Positions 8,940-17,316 of a stretch of 64,000 nt of DNA are shown piece after piece. Made by a program: the position numbers and the translations under genes. Source of the stretch: Bacteroidota bacterium (lineage in GTDB: Bacteria; Bacteroidota; Bacteroidia; Chitinophagales; Chitinophagaceae); contig JAIUNV010000001.1 of NCBI GenBank assembly GCA_020161435.1, positions 682,001 through 746,000 on the forward strand, written 5' to 3'. Position 1 is the stretch's first letter; each line of letters begins with the position of its first letter. The notes under the pieces were generated by a model. That model made no database searches, was not told the DNA's origin, and saw only the letters and a list, made by a program, of their open reading frames with translations.

Positions 8940-11900
8940 ATGAAAAAATGTGTACTCCTCCTGATGATGCTGAGCTGTATATGGCGGGCTTATGCACAAG
9001 ACCCCGCTTATCCTGCAGCACCTGCAGCACGGCCGCTCATCAGTGCCGCAGAATATTTTATTGATGCAGACCCTGGTGTAGGCAATGCAACAGCCATCAC
9101 AGTATCAGCAGCTACCGATGTAGCAAATCTTGTATTTGCTGCCAATACCAATGGCCTGAGCAATGGTGTACATCGTTTGTTTGTACGTACCCAAGCCGCC
9201 GACGGCCACTGGGGCGTAACACAACAAAGTGATTTCTTGTACGATTTTAATCCGGCGTATCCTGGTGCTGCACCAGCGTTACTCAACATTACTGCGGCGG
9301 AGTATTACATAGATACCGATCCGGGTTTTGGAAATGGTACTGCCATTACGATTACACCCGGCACCAATCTGTCAAACGTTGCTACATTGGTAAATACAAC
9401 CGGCCTGAGCAATGGTATACATCGGGTGTACATACGAGTTAAAAACAGCACTGGCCATTGGAGCCTCACCCATGTGGGTGAGTTTTTGGTGGATGCAGAC
9501 CCAGCATACACTTCGGCACCGGTAATAGTGCCTGTAAATGGTGCAGAATATTTTATCGATACCGACCCCGGCCTTGGTAATGGCACCGCCATTACACTTA
9601 CTGCTGGCAATGATGTAAGCAATATCATTGCAGGTATCAACACTACTGGTTTGAGTAGTGGTGTACATCGGGTGTTTATTCGTAGTAAAAACACCAGCGG
9701 CTATTGGAGCATTGTACAGATAGGCGAATTTGTGGTAGACAGCGATCCCGTTTATCCGGCTGCACCTGCTGCGGTGTCCAATATTGTTGCCGCCGAGTAT
9801 TTCATCAATACCGACCCCGGTGCAGGAAATGCAACGGCTATTCCTGTAATCGCAGCAACGGATATCAATAGCTTGCTTGCCAGCATCAATACATCAATGT
9901 TGATTCCCGGCACATACGAGTTTTTCCTGCGAACAAAAAATGCTGAAGGTGTATGGAGCATTGCCAACCGTTCTCGCTTTATAGTGGAAATCGTTTCCGA
10001 TCCTTTGTACCCTGATGCACCAGCAGCTGTGCAAAATATTAGTGCCGCTGAATATTTCATCAATACCGACCCCGGCTTTGGCAATGGTACACTCATAAGC
10101 GTAAGTGCTGCTACCCAATTGGCAGATATCAATGTGCCAATAAATACCAACGGACTATTGCCGGGTACTTATGAACTGGTGATTCGTACTAAAAGTACGG
10201 ATGGCAAATGGAGCGTTAGTAACGTACGTGAATTTGTGGTAGACATTGCCAATGATCCGGCATACCCATCTGCACCTGCAGCTTCGGCCAATATCACTGC
10301 TGCCGAATACTATATTGATACAGATCCTGGTAATGGCAATGCAATACCTGTAACCATTGCCACAGCTGCTACCGTGCCCAATGTAAACGTAATGGTAAAT
10401 ACCAGCGGTTTGTCATTAGGTATACACCTATTTGCTTTGCGTACCCGTGATGCGGCTGGCATTTGGAGCATCCGCAACATACAATCATTTGTAGTGGGCA
10501 CATTAACAGTGCAGCCCGATACTGTTCGTTTTGGCGATGTGCCGGTTACTACAACCGTCTCACAAAACATCAGCATTACCAACAATAGCGCCACTACGCA
10601 AACCATCAACAGCATTACTGTTGGCGGCGCATTTGCCAACACAGCTGTAGCACCGATGACCATCAACAGCGGCCAAACCATTACCATTCCGGTGAACTTT
10701 ACGCCAGTGGCTGTATTACCATATCAAAACAGAGTAACACTGGAAACAACCGCCGGACAGTATGTGGTTGAATTGAAGGGTACAGGTTTGGGTGTCATCA
10801 ATGCATGGACGATAGAACCTTCTACCGGCCGCAACTATGGCACAATAGAAGTAAACACTAACAGTACATACAATTTTACGCTGCGCAATACCGGCAATGT
10901 AGCCATCACTTTACAATCAGTGAGCAGTAGTGATGCGGCATTCACGCCTACATTCACTGCTGGTACCAGTATTGCAGCGGGTGCTACCATTAGTGTGCCT
11001 GTAAGATTTACGCCCACAGCTGTAGGAACATTCAGCAGTATTCTCAAAATAAAAGCAGCCACGGGTGGCCCCGATTCTGTCACCACAACGCTTACAGGTA
11101 CGGGATACATTGCAGCAACACCACCTGTATTGCGTTTTGTTCAGGCTGCACCTTATCTCGGCACCACAGGTGTCAATCCGCCAGCGGGCCAAACGGGCAC
11201 TTACACCTACAAAGTGGTGTACAGTTCTGCAGACAACAATGCGCCTGCTGCCAATCAACCACAAATAGGCATCGATCTGAACGGCGACCAGGATTTTAAT
11301 GATGCAGGCGAAGGTATTTTTAGCATGACGAAAGAGGGAAGCAGCAACGATTATGTAACGGGCGTAGTGTATAGCTATACCGCCAACTACAATAGCTATA
11401 GCAATACCATGGGCTATCGCTTTTTTGCCAAAGATGCCTTGGGCAATCAGGCTACTACGGTCAACAGCAACTACATTGCTGGTCCTGTGGTAACGTTCCA
11501 GTTGCTTGATTTGAAATTGTTTGCCAATGACATCAGCTTTAGCAAAGCCAATCCAGCGCCGGGCGAATCGTTTGTGGTAACAGCGAAGATTACCAACAAC
11601 AGCGCCTTTACCAGCAGCAATGTGCCTGTGTATTTCTACAGAGATACCATTGTGTTGGACAGCACTATCATTCCAACAGTCAGCCCGTATAGCATCAGCA
11701 CGGTTACCAAAACCATGTCATTTGCGGTTGATGGTTTCTACCCCATCAAAGTATGGGCCGATCCAAACCATGTATTGAATGAAACCAATGTGCTGAACAA
11801 CTATGCCATACGTCCGGTGATTGTGGGCAAACCTATTTTGCCCGGAGGTATTACCGTTACTTCAACGGCGCAATTGCAGACCTGCCCGTTGCGGTTAATC

Positions 11901-14900
11901 ATTAGTGGCAACGCTGTGTATTTCGGAACTAGTATCGCCACCAATGTAGCCGGTGCAGAAGTAACCATCAACACAGGTACCGGGCTGTATACCACTACTA
12001 CCGATGCCAATGGCAACTATCGTTTGGTGATAGAAAACCCTGCTTGTGGAGGCACTTTGCAATACACCGTGAGTGTAACAGACTTTACATTTACGAGCAG
12101 CTTGTTTACAGGAGCTATCGCTATTGCCTGCCCTGCACCCAATGCCTGTGTGCCGCCGCCATCTTCGGGTGGTGTGCAAGCCAGCTTTGTAGCAACCGGC
12201 AATCCTTGCGCCAATACCGTAGGCAATACCGTGCAGGCAAATGTGACCGTCACCTATCGGTCGAGAGATTTGTCGAACTTCTGGAACAGCCAGGACCGCA
12301 TTTTCAAAGACACCATTAAAGTGTTCCTCGATGGTGTGTTGATTGATACTTATTTCAGTTATGAAGATCCCATTTTTGGTGCCGCAGCCGGGCCTGGAGA
12401 TGTGAAGACCATTCCGGTAAATGTGCCCTTGTCTTCAGCAGGCACACATGTGGTAACTGTGGTGCACAATTACGTGTACAATGAGTTCTTCCAAATTGAA
12501 TCGCCATTCTATCGGGGTGAGATGAAGCCAATCAGCAACACCACAACTACCAGTGTTTTTGTGGCACCTAACCTGCCCGATTTAACCATTGGCAATTTCC
12601 GTCAAACCAGTTACAGAACCTTTACGTTCGACGATATCAACAACAACTGTGCAGATGCGGGTTCGCATGTGGTACGGGTATTGGATGTAACCGGTGCACC
12701 GCAGCTGTTACAGGAAATTACCGTGGCTTCTTTGCTCAAACGCAGCAGCAGAAATATTGTGTACAGTGGTCCTGTTTTGTCTGTAGGTACTCACGTTATC
12801 CGCATTGTAACAGATGTGTTGAATACAGTAACAGAGGAACTTGAAACGAATAACGTGTTTGAAGTGACGATCGTTGTTCCGGCTACCGATATCAGTGTTA
12901 CTAAAGTAGAACCAGCTGCTACTGCATTGAATGCAGGAACACAGGTTCGCTTCAAAGCCACTTTGAAAAATACGGGTATTGCTAGTGCCGCATTTGCAGT
13001 TCGCTTTACTGCAGGCGGTGTAGCTATTGGCAATGATATTGCTGTAGCGGGTATAGGTGAAAATGCCGAAATCGTGGTGACATCCGATTTGTTTACCGTG
13101 ACCACAGCGGATAAAGATTGTCCCATAGATATCAACGTGATTGCTGATATCAATAATGCCATTACAGAAAGCACCAAAGCCAACAACAGCAAGCTGGTGA
13201 AGCTGGGTAGTGATATCAATCCTACGCAAAAACCAAGTGAGTTTGGCAGCGCCGGCAATCCCAGTAGGGTAAGGGTGAATCAAAGCAAAACCTTCAATGC
13301 GTACATACGCAATGTGGGCAACAGGGACATCAGCAATGTGCCGGTTATGTTTGTATACAACAATGTGAAGATTGGTGAAGCCATTATCCCAAGCATTAAA
13401 GCGGGAGAATTCTTCCCGGCCGTGGCTACGTTTACCTACAGCTTCAACACGGTTGGCAATGCCATTGTAAGGGTGGTAACAGATTCTGCCAATCTCATTT
13501 GCGAAGTAGACGAAGCCAACAACAGCAGTAACTTCCATGTATTGGTGACAGATGTAAAAGAAGACCTTGAAGTATTGTCGCAATACATTTCACCAACAGC
13601 ATTGAACCCCAATCCGGGTCAGCAGATTTCGCTGGTGGGTACGGTGAAGAATGTGGGCAATCGTACATCAGCGGCTTCTGTGTTGCGTTTCTACGTCGAC
13701 AATATTCAGTTGGGCAATGACATTCCTTTCAATGCATTGCTGCCCGGTCAGGATACGACTGTTGCCGCTTCTGCGCAATATTCATCACTGATTGCTGGTG
13801 TAAAAATCATGAAGATAGTAGCCGACCCACTGAATGTGGTGAATGAAGAAAACGAAACCAACAACGAAGCTACCCGTGCCATGATTGTAGGCGACGCACC
13901 AGATATGGCGGTGATGGGCTTGCGGCCGTTGCGCTTCAATCCATCGGGCTTCAAAGCTGGCGATAGTGTGCTGGTAAGCCTGACCGTACAGAACAAAGGC
14001 GCTCAGCCCGGCAGTGCCTGGGTACGCTATACCATACTCGATGCCGGCGATGCTGTTGTGGCCATTGACAGTGTATTTTTCTCATTGAACAACGGCGCCA
14101 ATATGCAGGTGAGCAAGAAGCTGTTGTTTGAAGAAACGAATGGCACTGTGATAGCAGAAATTGTCAACTGCAGCCCTGTTGAATTTGATGTATTGAACAA
14201 CACTGCGTCGTTGCCTTTCAGCACCATTGGTAGTGCCAGCAGCAACCTCACAGTGAATGGCAATCTGGACATGCGGATGGCATTGCCCGACGATGTGCCC
14301 GGTTGGATTGGTGGCAAATTGTTGCTCGGTGATTTTGACCTCACTGTGAATGGTGATATTCTGAATGCAGATACTGCTCACTTCATTGTAACCAATGGCA
14401 CCGGTCGTTTGCGAATCAACAACAACAAAGCCAGCAATGTATTCCCTGTGGGTACCAGCATTGGCAGCAGCAACTTTGTAAAAATCAGCAACGCTGGTGT
14501 GCAAGATAATTTCAATGTACGTGTGTTGCCCTATGTGCTGCGCAATGGCACCAGTGGCGATACCATCGTCAACGGCAGTGTAAACCGCACCTGGCTGATA
14601 GAAGAGCAAGTGCCCGGTGGCAGCAATGCAACCATCGAGATGTTCTGGTTTGTGCCGCATGAACTGAGTGGTTTCGATCGCAGCCAAAGCCGTACGGCAC
14701 ACTACACGGCTGGTAACTGGCAGCTGGGCAATGCAGGCATTGCCGGCACCGATTCTGTGGTAGGTCGTTACAGCAGGTCACAAGCAGGTTACAGTAGCTT
14801 CAGTCCGTTTACGGTGAGTAATGGTTTTGGTGGCGGCTTGCCTGTTACCTGGTTGTCGTTCAAAGCCAACTTGCTCAATGGCGAAAGTCATTTGCAATGG

Positions 14901-15380
14901 ACAACGGCCAGTGAAACCAACAACAGTCATTTTGTAGTAGAACACAGCCGCAATGGTCAGGTATTTACAGCCTTGCAACAGCTGCCGGCAGCAGGCAATA
15001 GTACTGTACCACGTACATACAGTTATGTTCACCAGCAACCAACAGAAGGAGCTAATTACTATCGTATTAAACAAGTAGACAGAGACGGCTCATTTACTTA
15101 CTCAGCAGTGCAAATGTTGCAGGTACAGCCGGCTGCATTGGTGGCCAGCATTGCGCCCAACCCTGTGGCAGGTATGCTTACGCTTCGCTTGTCGAAAGCG
15201 TATAGTAAGCCGCTGCAATACACTGTGGTCAGCAGCACGGGAGCTGTGCTCATGCAAGGCAATGTACCAGCCGGAGCCAATCAGTTCTCATTGCAGGTAG
15301 CCCATTTGCCGCAAGGCATGTACAGGCTGGTATTGCTGGCGCCGGAAGAAAGAAAAACACTCAGCTTCTTGAAGCAATAA
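8940..15380 (+). CDS. giant T9SS-type surface protein with AEYF-IDTDPG repeats, choice-of-anchor and CARDB-like domains
   Basis: A 2146-residue exported protein with a signal peptide at residues 1-19 (cut after AYA). Residues 34-520 hold six repeats of about 81 residues, each opening with a variant of AAEYFIDTDPGFGNGT and closing with RxKN..G.WS. Residues about 521-720 look like two choice-of-anchor D (ASPM/Hydin-type) modules, and 857-1765 contain about six CARDB-like beta-sandwich domains ending in motifs such as NETNVLNNYA and NEENETNNEA, with a carboxypeptidase-regulatory-like insert near 970-1065. Near 1966 comes LPVTWLSFKA, and the last 75 residues (SIAPNPVAGMLTLRL to the end) match a type A T9SS sorting domain. 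It should be exported by type IX secretion and act as an adhesin or structural surface protein. No enzyme domain was recognised. Confidence 0.85.
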   Translation: MKKCVLLLMMLSCIWRAYAQDPAYPAAPAARPLISAAEYFIDADPGVGNATAITVSAATDVANLVFAANTNGLSNGVHRLFVRTQAADGHWGVTQQSDFLYDFNPAYPGAAPALLNITAAEYYIDTDPGFGNGTAITITPGTNLSNVATLVNTTGLSNGIHRVYIRVKNSTGHWSLTHVGEFLVDADPAYTSAPVIVPVNGAEYFIDTDPGLGNGTAITLTAGNDVSNIIAGINTTGLSSGVHRVFIRSKNTSGYWSIVQIGEFVVDSDPVYPAAPAAVSNIVAAEYFINTDPGAGNATAIPVIAATDINSLLASINTSMLIPGTYEFFLRTKNAEGVWSIANRSRFIVEIVSDPLYPDAPAAVQNISAAEYFINTDPGFGNGTLISVSAATQLADINVPINTNGLLPGTYELVIRTKSTDGKWSVSNVREFVVDIANDPAYPSAPAASANITAAEYYIDTDPGNGNAIPVTIATAATVPNVNVMVNTSGLSLGIHLFALRTRDAAGIWSIRNIQSFVVGTLTVQPDTVRFGDVPVTTTVSQNISITNNSATTQTINSITVGGAFANTAVAPMTINSGQTITIPVNFTPVAVLPYQNRVTLETTAGQYVVELKGTGLGVINAWTIEPSTGRNYGTIEVNTNSTYNFTLRNTGNVAITLQSVSSSDAAFTPTFTAGTSIAAGATISVPVRFTPTAVGTFSSILKIKAATGGPDSVTTTLTGTGYIAATPPVLRFVQAAPYLGTTGVNPPAGQTGTYTYKVVYSSADNNAPAANQPQIGIDLNGDQDFNDAGEGIFSMTKEGSSNDYVTGVVYSYTANYNSYSNTMGYRFFAKDALGNQATTVNSNYIAGPVVTFQLLDLKLFANDISFSKANPAPGESFVVTAKITNNSAFTSSNVPVYFYRDTIVLDSTIIPTVSPYSISTVTKTMSFAVDGFYPIKVWADPNHVLNETNVLNNYAIRPVIVGKPILPGGITVTSTAQLQTCPLRLIISGNAVYFGTSIATNVAGAEVTINTGTGLYTTTTDANGNYRLVIENPACGGTLQYTVSVTDFTFTSSLFTGAIAIACPAPNACVPPPSSGGVQASFVATGNPCANTVGNTVQANVTVTYRSRDLSNFWNSQDRIFKDTIKVFLDGVLIDTYFSYEDPIFGAAAGPGDVKTIPVNVPLSSAGTHVVTVVHNYVYNEFFQIESPFYRGEMKPISNTTTTSVFVAPNLPDLTIGNFRQTSYRTFTFDDINNNCADAGSHVVRVLDVTGAPQLLQEITVASLLKRSSRNIVYSGPVLSVGTHVIRIVTDVLNTVTEELETNNVFEVTIVVPATDISVTKVEPAATALNAGTQVRFKATLKNTGIASAAFAVRFTAGGVAIGNDIAVAGIGENAEIVVTSDLFTVTTADKDCPIDINVIADINNAITESTKANNSKLVKLGSDINPTQKPSEFGSAGNPSRVRVNQSKTFNAYIRNVGNRDISNVPVMFVYNNVKIGEAIIPSIKAGEFFPAVATFTYSFNTVGNAIVRVVTDSANLICEVDEANNSSNFHVLVTDVKEDLEVLSQYISPTALNPNPGQQISLVGTVKNVGNRTSAASVLRFYVDNIQLGNDIPFNALLPGQDTTVAASAQYSSLIAGVKIMKIVADPLNVVNEENETNNEATRAMIVGDAPDMAVMGLRPLRFNPSGFKAGDSVLVSLTVQNKGAQPGSAWVRYTILDAGDAVVAIDSVFFSLNNGANMQVSKKLLFEETNGTVIAEIVNCSPVEFDVLNNTASLPFSTIGSASSNLTVNGNLDMRMALPDDVPGWIGGKLLLGDFDLTVNGDILNADTAHFIVTNGTGRLRINNNKASNVFPVGTSIGSSNFVKISNAGVQDNFNVRVLPYVLRNGTSGDTIVNGSVNRTWLIEEQVPGGSNATIEMFWFVPHELSGFDRSQSRTAHYTAGNWQLGNAGIAGTDSVVGRYSRSQAGYSSFSPFTVSNGFGGGLPVTWLSFKANLLNGESHLQWTTASETNNSHFVVEHSRNGQVFTALQQLPAAGNSTVPRTYSYVHQQPTEGANYYRIKQVDRDGSFTYSAVQMLQVQPAALVASIAPNPVAGMLTLRLSKAYSKPLQYTVVSSTGAVLMQGNVPAGANQFSLQVAHLPQGMYRLVLLAPEERKTLSFLKQ
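9039..10500 (+). repeat. six tandem coding repeats (~245 bp each)
   Basis: Six in-frame copies begin near 9039, 9285, 9528, 9780, 10035 and 10293. The protein repeats are clearly related (AEYFI-TDPG...WS...F.VD) but the DNA has diverged, so this is an old duplication rather than a recent expansion. Copies 4 and 5 carry INTDPG in place of IDTDPG. Confidence 0.8.
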
Positions 15381-15392
15381 AACAGTAATTGT

Positions 15393-15429
15393 CAGCAAGG
15401 GTAGACTTCGGTTTACCCTTGCTGTTTTT
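15393..15429. terminator. terminator between convergent genes, UUCG loop
   Basis: Arms CAGCAAGGGTAGAC (15393-15406) and GTTTACCCTTGCTG (15411-15424) form a 14-bp stem with one G-T pair and a TTCG tetraloop, followed by TTTTTC. It ends the giant gene transcript. The stop of the minus-strand zinc-ribbon gene lies inside the right arm. Confidence 0.85.
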
Positions 15430-15790
15430 CAACCCTTTTTACTACCAGTACCCAATCGCCTTCGAGGGGTAGGTAGCCATACTCGTAGCAAAAGCAATAC
15501 ACATTGCCTTTTTTGTTGCTGTACTGGTGGGTGAAATATTGAAAATTGAAACCCGCATCCACCAGCTTTTGCCTCGGGCATTTGCCCAGCTCTTCGCCGG
15601 CAGGTATCAGGCGTTCGAGTATGCGGCGATTGCTGCGCAGCACGGCATTTATTTTTTTAATCACGGCCGTGTCTTCTGCCTTTAGTTGGTTGTTGTATTG
15701 GGTGCGGCAGTAGTCGTCGCAAAATTTTTTGTCGATGCGGCCCTTGATGGGCTTGCCGCAGCTAAGGCATTGTTTAGGTGTGGGTTGCAT
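15413..15790 (-). CDS. small zinc-ribbon protein (hypothetical)
   Basis: A 125-residue cytoplasmic protein. Residues 8-27 hold a treble-clef/zinc-ribbon-like cysteine set, CLSCGKPIKG followed by KKFCDDYCRTQYNN, of the kind seen in DUF2116-type zinc-ribbon proteins. The rest is basic and helical (AVLRSNRRILERLIPAGEE), then aromatic (FQYFTHQYSN, YCFCYEYGYLPLEG). Such proteins are common in Bacteroidota and none known to me has a tested role; nucleic-acid binding is a reasonable guess. It is divergent from ssb, sharing a 172-bp intergenic region that contains the phased ACGG repeats. Confidence 0.65.
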   Translation of the reverse strand: MQPTPKQCLSCGKPIKGRIDKKFCDDYCRTQYNNQLKAEDTAVIKKINAVLRSNRRILERLIPAGEELGKCPRQKLVDAGFNFQYFTHQYSNKKGNVYCFCYEYGYLPLEGDWVLVVKRVEKQQG

Positions 15791-15810
15791 ACCCCAAAGT
15801 AGTAAAAATT

Positions 15811-15860
15811 ATCCGTGTACACACGGGTATACACGGATACATACGGAAGTAAACGGATAA
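15811..15860. promoter_or_regulatory. 10-bp phased ACGG repeats in the zinc-ribbon/ssb intergenic region
   Basis: Four ACGG boxes lie at 15823, 15833, 15843 and 15853, exactly 10 bp apart, each in a unit like ayACGGnnnn. An inverted CCGTGTA at 15813-15819 faces the first two (arms CCGTGTA/TACACGG). One helical turn spacing suggests a cooperative protein binding site controlling one or both divergent genes. Confidence 0.5.
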
Positions 15861-15962
15861 TAGCCGACTCGGGTTTGGCGGCGGTTACAGTTTTGCATTG
15901 TCAACGCTGCAACAACAGCAGTAGCAAAACAAAAACATTCATCACACAAAAACTGAACCGTT

Positions 15963-16304
15963 ATGAACGCAATGAAGAACAGAGTACAACTGATTGGCCA
16001 CTTGGGAAAAGATCCGGAAGTAAAAGCCATCGACAATGGCAACAAAATGGCCCGTTTTACCATCGCCACCAATGAAACCTACCAAAACAACAAGGGCGAA
16101 AAAGTAACCGATACCCAATGGCACAATGTAGTAGCATGGGGCAAAACGGCCGAGCTGGTAGAAAAGCTGTTGCAAAAAGGCCATGAAGTAGCGCTGGAAG
16201 GCAAACTGGAAAACAGAAGCTATACCGATAAAGACGGGCAGAAGCGCTACATCACCGAAGTAGTAACCAGCGAATTTTTGCTGCTCACCAAAAAAACGGC
16301 CTGA
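15963..16304 (+). CDS. ssb: single-stranded DNA-binding protein, short form
   Basis: A 113-residue SSB consisting of the OB fold only: MKNRVQLIGHLGKDPEVK, MARFTIATNETYQNNKG, WHNVVAWGKTAELVEKLL, GHEVALEGKLENRSY and ITEVVTSEFLLL. It lacks the Gly/Pro-rich linker and acidic DDDIPF-like tip that recruits repair proteins, so it is probably an accessory SSB. A second ssb (30882-31322) in the gldE operon has a longer C-terminal part. The start at 15963 is followed after three codons by another ATG (15972), which could be the true start. A terminator hairpin follows at 16354. Confidence 0.92.
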   Translation: MNAMKNRVQLIGHLGKDPEVKAIDNGNKMARFTIATNETYQNNKGEKVTDTQWHNVVAWGKTAELVEKLLQKGHEVALEGKLENRSYTDKDGQKRYITEVVTSEFLLLTKKTA

Positions 16305-16353
16305 TACCACCCTGCCGTCAACTTTTACCACCTATACCCTTAGGCCGCTGCAG

Positions 16354-16380
16354 CGCCGTTCCGTATTGGAGCGGCGTTTT
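16354..16380 (+). terminator. terminator downstream of ssb
   Basis: Arms CGCCGTTCC and GGAGCGGCG (9 bp with one G-T pair) around loop GTATT, then TTTT. It lies 50 bp after the ssb stop. Confidence 0.7.
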
Positions 16381-16384
16381 GCCG

Positions 16385-16406
16385 TTGTTGGTCGCCAGAC
16401 CAACAA
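16385..16406. repeat. dispersed palindrome, copy A
   Basis: TTGTTGGTC-GCCA-GACCAACAA, a perfect 9-bp inverted repeat with a 4-base spacer. It lies just past the 3' end of the outer-membrane barrel gene. Two further copies are at 17224 and 46358. Confidence 0.65.
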
Positions 16407-16419
16407 TGCTTTATAACCT

Positions 16420-17112
16420 CTACTTGCCAAAATAATATCCAATCATCACGCCCATGTTCCGATTGAAATATTCATCCCTTGGCTGGCGTATTACCTGTCC
16501 GTTTTGCTGCTGAATAGTCGTTTCGGCACCATTGCCCAAATTATTCAATCCATGCGTGTAATAGAGCTTGGCAAAAAATCCTTTGGGCAGGGTGATGGCC
16601 AATTGCAGCTGTGCTCCCCAGTCAATCCCTTTCAGCTGGGTATTGTTGTACATCCCAAATTCAAGATTTTCTTTGATGGTAAAAGACTGGCCCAGCAACA
16701 CATTGGTTTCTTTATAGTAACCCGATAATGCTGTAGCCAATGCCGGCCCGGCACCTATACTCAACGTATATTTTTTCAACGGTACATTGTATGCAACCAC
16801 AATGGGCAGTTCGAGGTAATTAATTTTTTGCTCACCATCGGTTTTGTAGGTTTCGCCTATGTCATTTTTCGCTTCCTTGTATTGGTAGCCCTTCACTACA
16901 TAGTTGAGGCCGGGATGCAGCGAAAAGCGTTTGCCCAATCCTATGCGGGTATCTACCCCAGCCGAAAAACCAACCAGTGCTTTGTTGGAAACTGTGGCCA
17001 TGTTTTGCTGCACACTGGCACTATGGGCACCTGCTTGTATGCCGATGCGCAACTGGGCATGGGCGGCAATAAAGAACAACAGCAAGAAGATGGACAGATA
17101 GCTTTTTTTCAT
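16420..17112 (-). CDS. outer-membrane beta-barrel protein (PorT-like fold)
   Basis: A 230-residue exported protein. The ATG at 17110-17112 gives a good signal peptide (MKKSYLSIFLLLFFIAAHA); the longer frame upstream has no such start. The mature part alternates hydrophobic and polar residues as in small outer-membrane barrels: LRIGIQAGAHSAS, ALVGFSAGVDTRIGL, FSLHPGLNYVVKGYQY, INYLELPIVVAYNVP, YTLSIGAGPALATALSGYY and a terminal strand NRNMGVMIGYYFGK. This is the general 'outer membrane beta-barrel/PorT family' pattern (about eight strands), without proof that it is the T9SS component PorT. Both flanks carry copies of the TTGTTGGTC palindrome. The function is unknown. Confidence 0.8.
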   Translation of the reverse strand: MKKSYLSIFLLLFFIAAHAQLRIGIQAGAHSASVQQNMATVSNKALVGFSAGVDTRIGLGKRFSLHPGLNYVVKGYQYKEAKNDIGETYKTDGEQKINYLELPIVVAYNVPLKKYTLSIGAGPALATALSGYYKETNVLLGQSFTIKENLEFGMYNNTQLKGIDWGAQLQLAITLPKGFFAKLYYTHGLNNLGNGAETTIQQQNGQVIRQPRDEYFNRNMGVMIGYYFGK

Positions 17113-17223
17113 GCGATTTGATATTGGGGGCGCAATATAGCTGCCCGCCGCATTCAGAAACATGAGGCCGCACAGCAGCTGCCAAAATTTGCCGTCTTAC
17201 CAACTTTGAAATGGCACAGCTTT

Positions 17224-17245
17224 TTGTTGGTCAGGCGACCAACAA
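17224..17245. repeat. dispersed palindrome, copy B
   Basis: TTGTTGGTC-AGGC-GACCAACAA, the same 9-4-9 inverted repeat as at 16385. It lies in the divergent region between the barrel gene and comB. Confidence 0.65.
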
Positions 17246-17302
17246 GGGCGAAGACAAATCATGCTGCACAGAGCAATCACCGCGGCATCGGCCCTCAACC
17301 AA

Positions 17303-17310
17303 TATCTTTG
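17303..17310 (+). promoter_or_regulatory. Bacteroidota -7 element before comB
   Basis: TATCTTTG matches the TAnnTTTG consensus and ends 6 bp before the comB ATG, implying a very short or absent leader. No clear TTG element is seen 19-21 bp upstream. Confidence 0.4.
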
Positions 17311-17316
17311 CGTCCT

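Noticed and set aside
9039..10500. Regular repeats as a possible CRISPR array
   Set aside because: The repeat unit is about 245 bp, diverged, and keeps one reading frame with conserved protein motifs, so it is a coding repeat.
12708..13583. A 291-codon minus-strand frame inside the giant surface gene
   Set aside because: The plus strand encodes CARDB-like domains in frame throughout; the antisense product is Ile/His/Tyr-rich without domain features.
16420..17112. Assignment as the T9SS component PorT
   Set aside because: Only the general small-barrel pattern is visible; nothing specific to PorT could be recognised.
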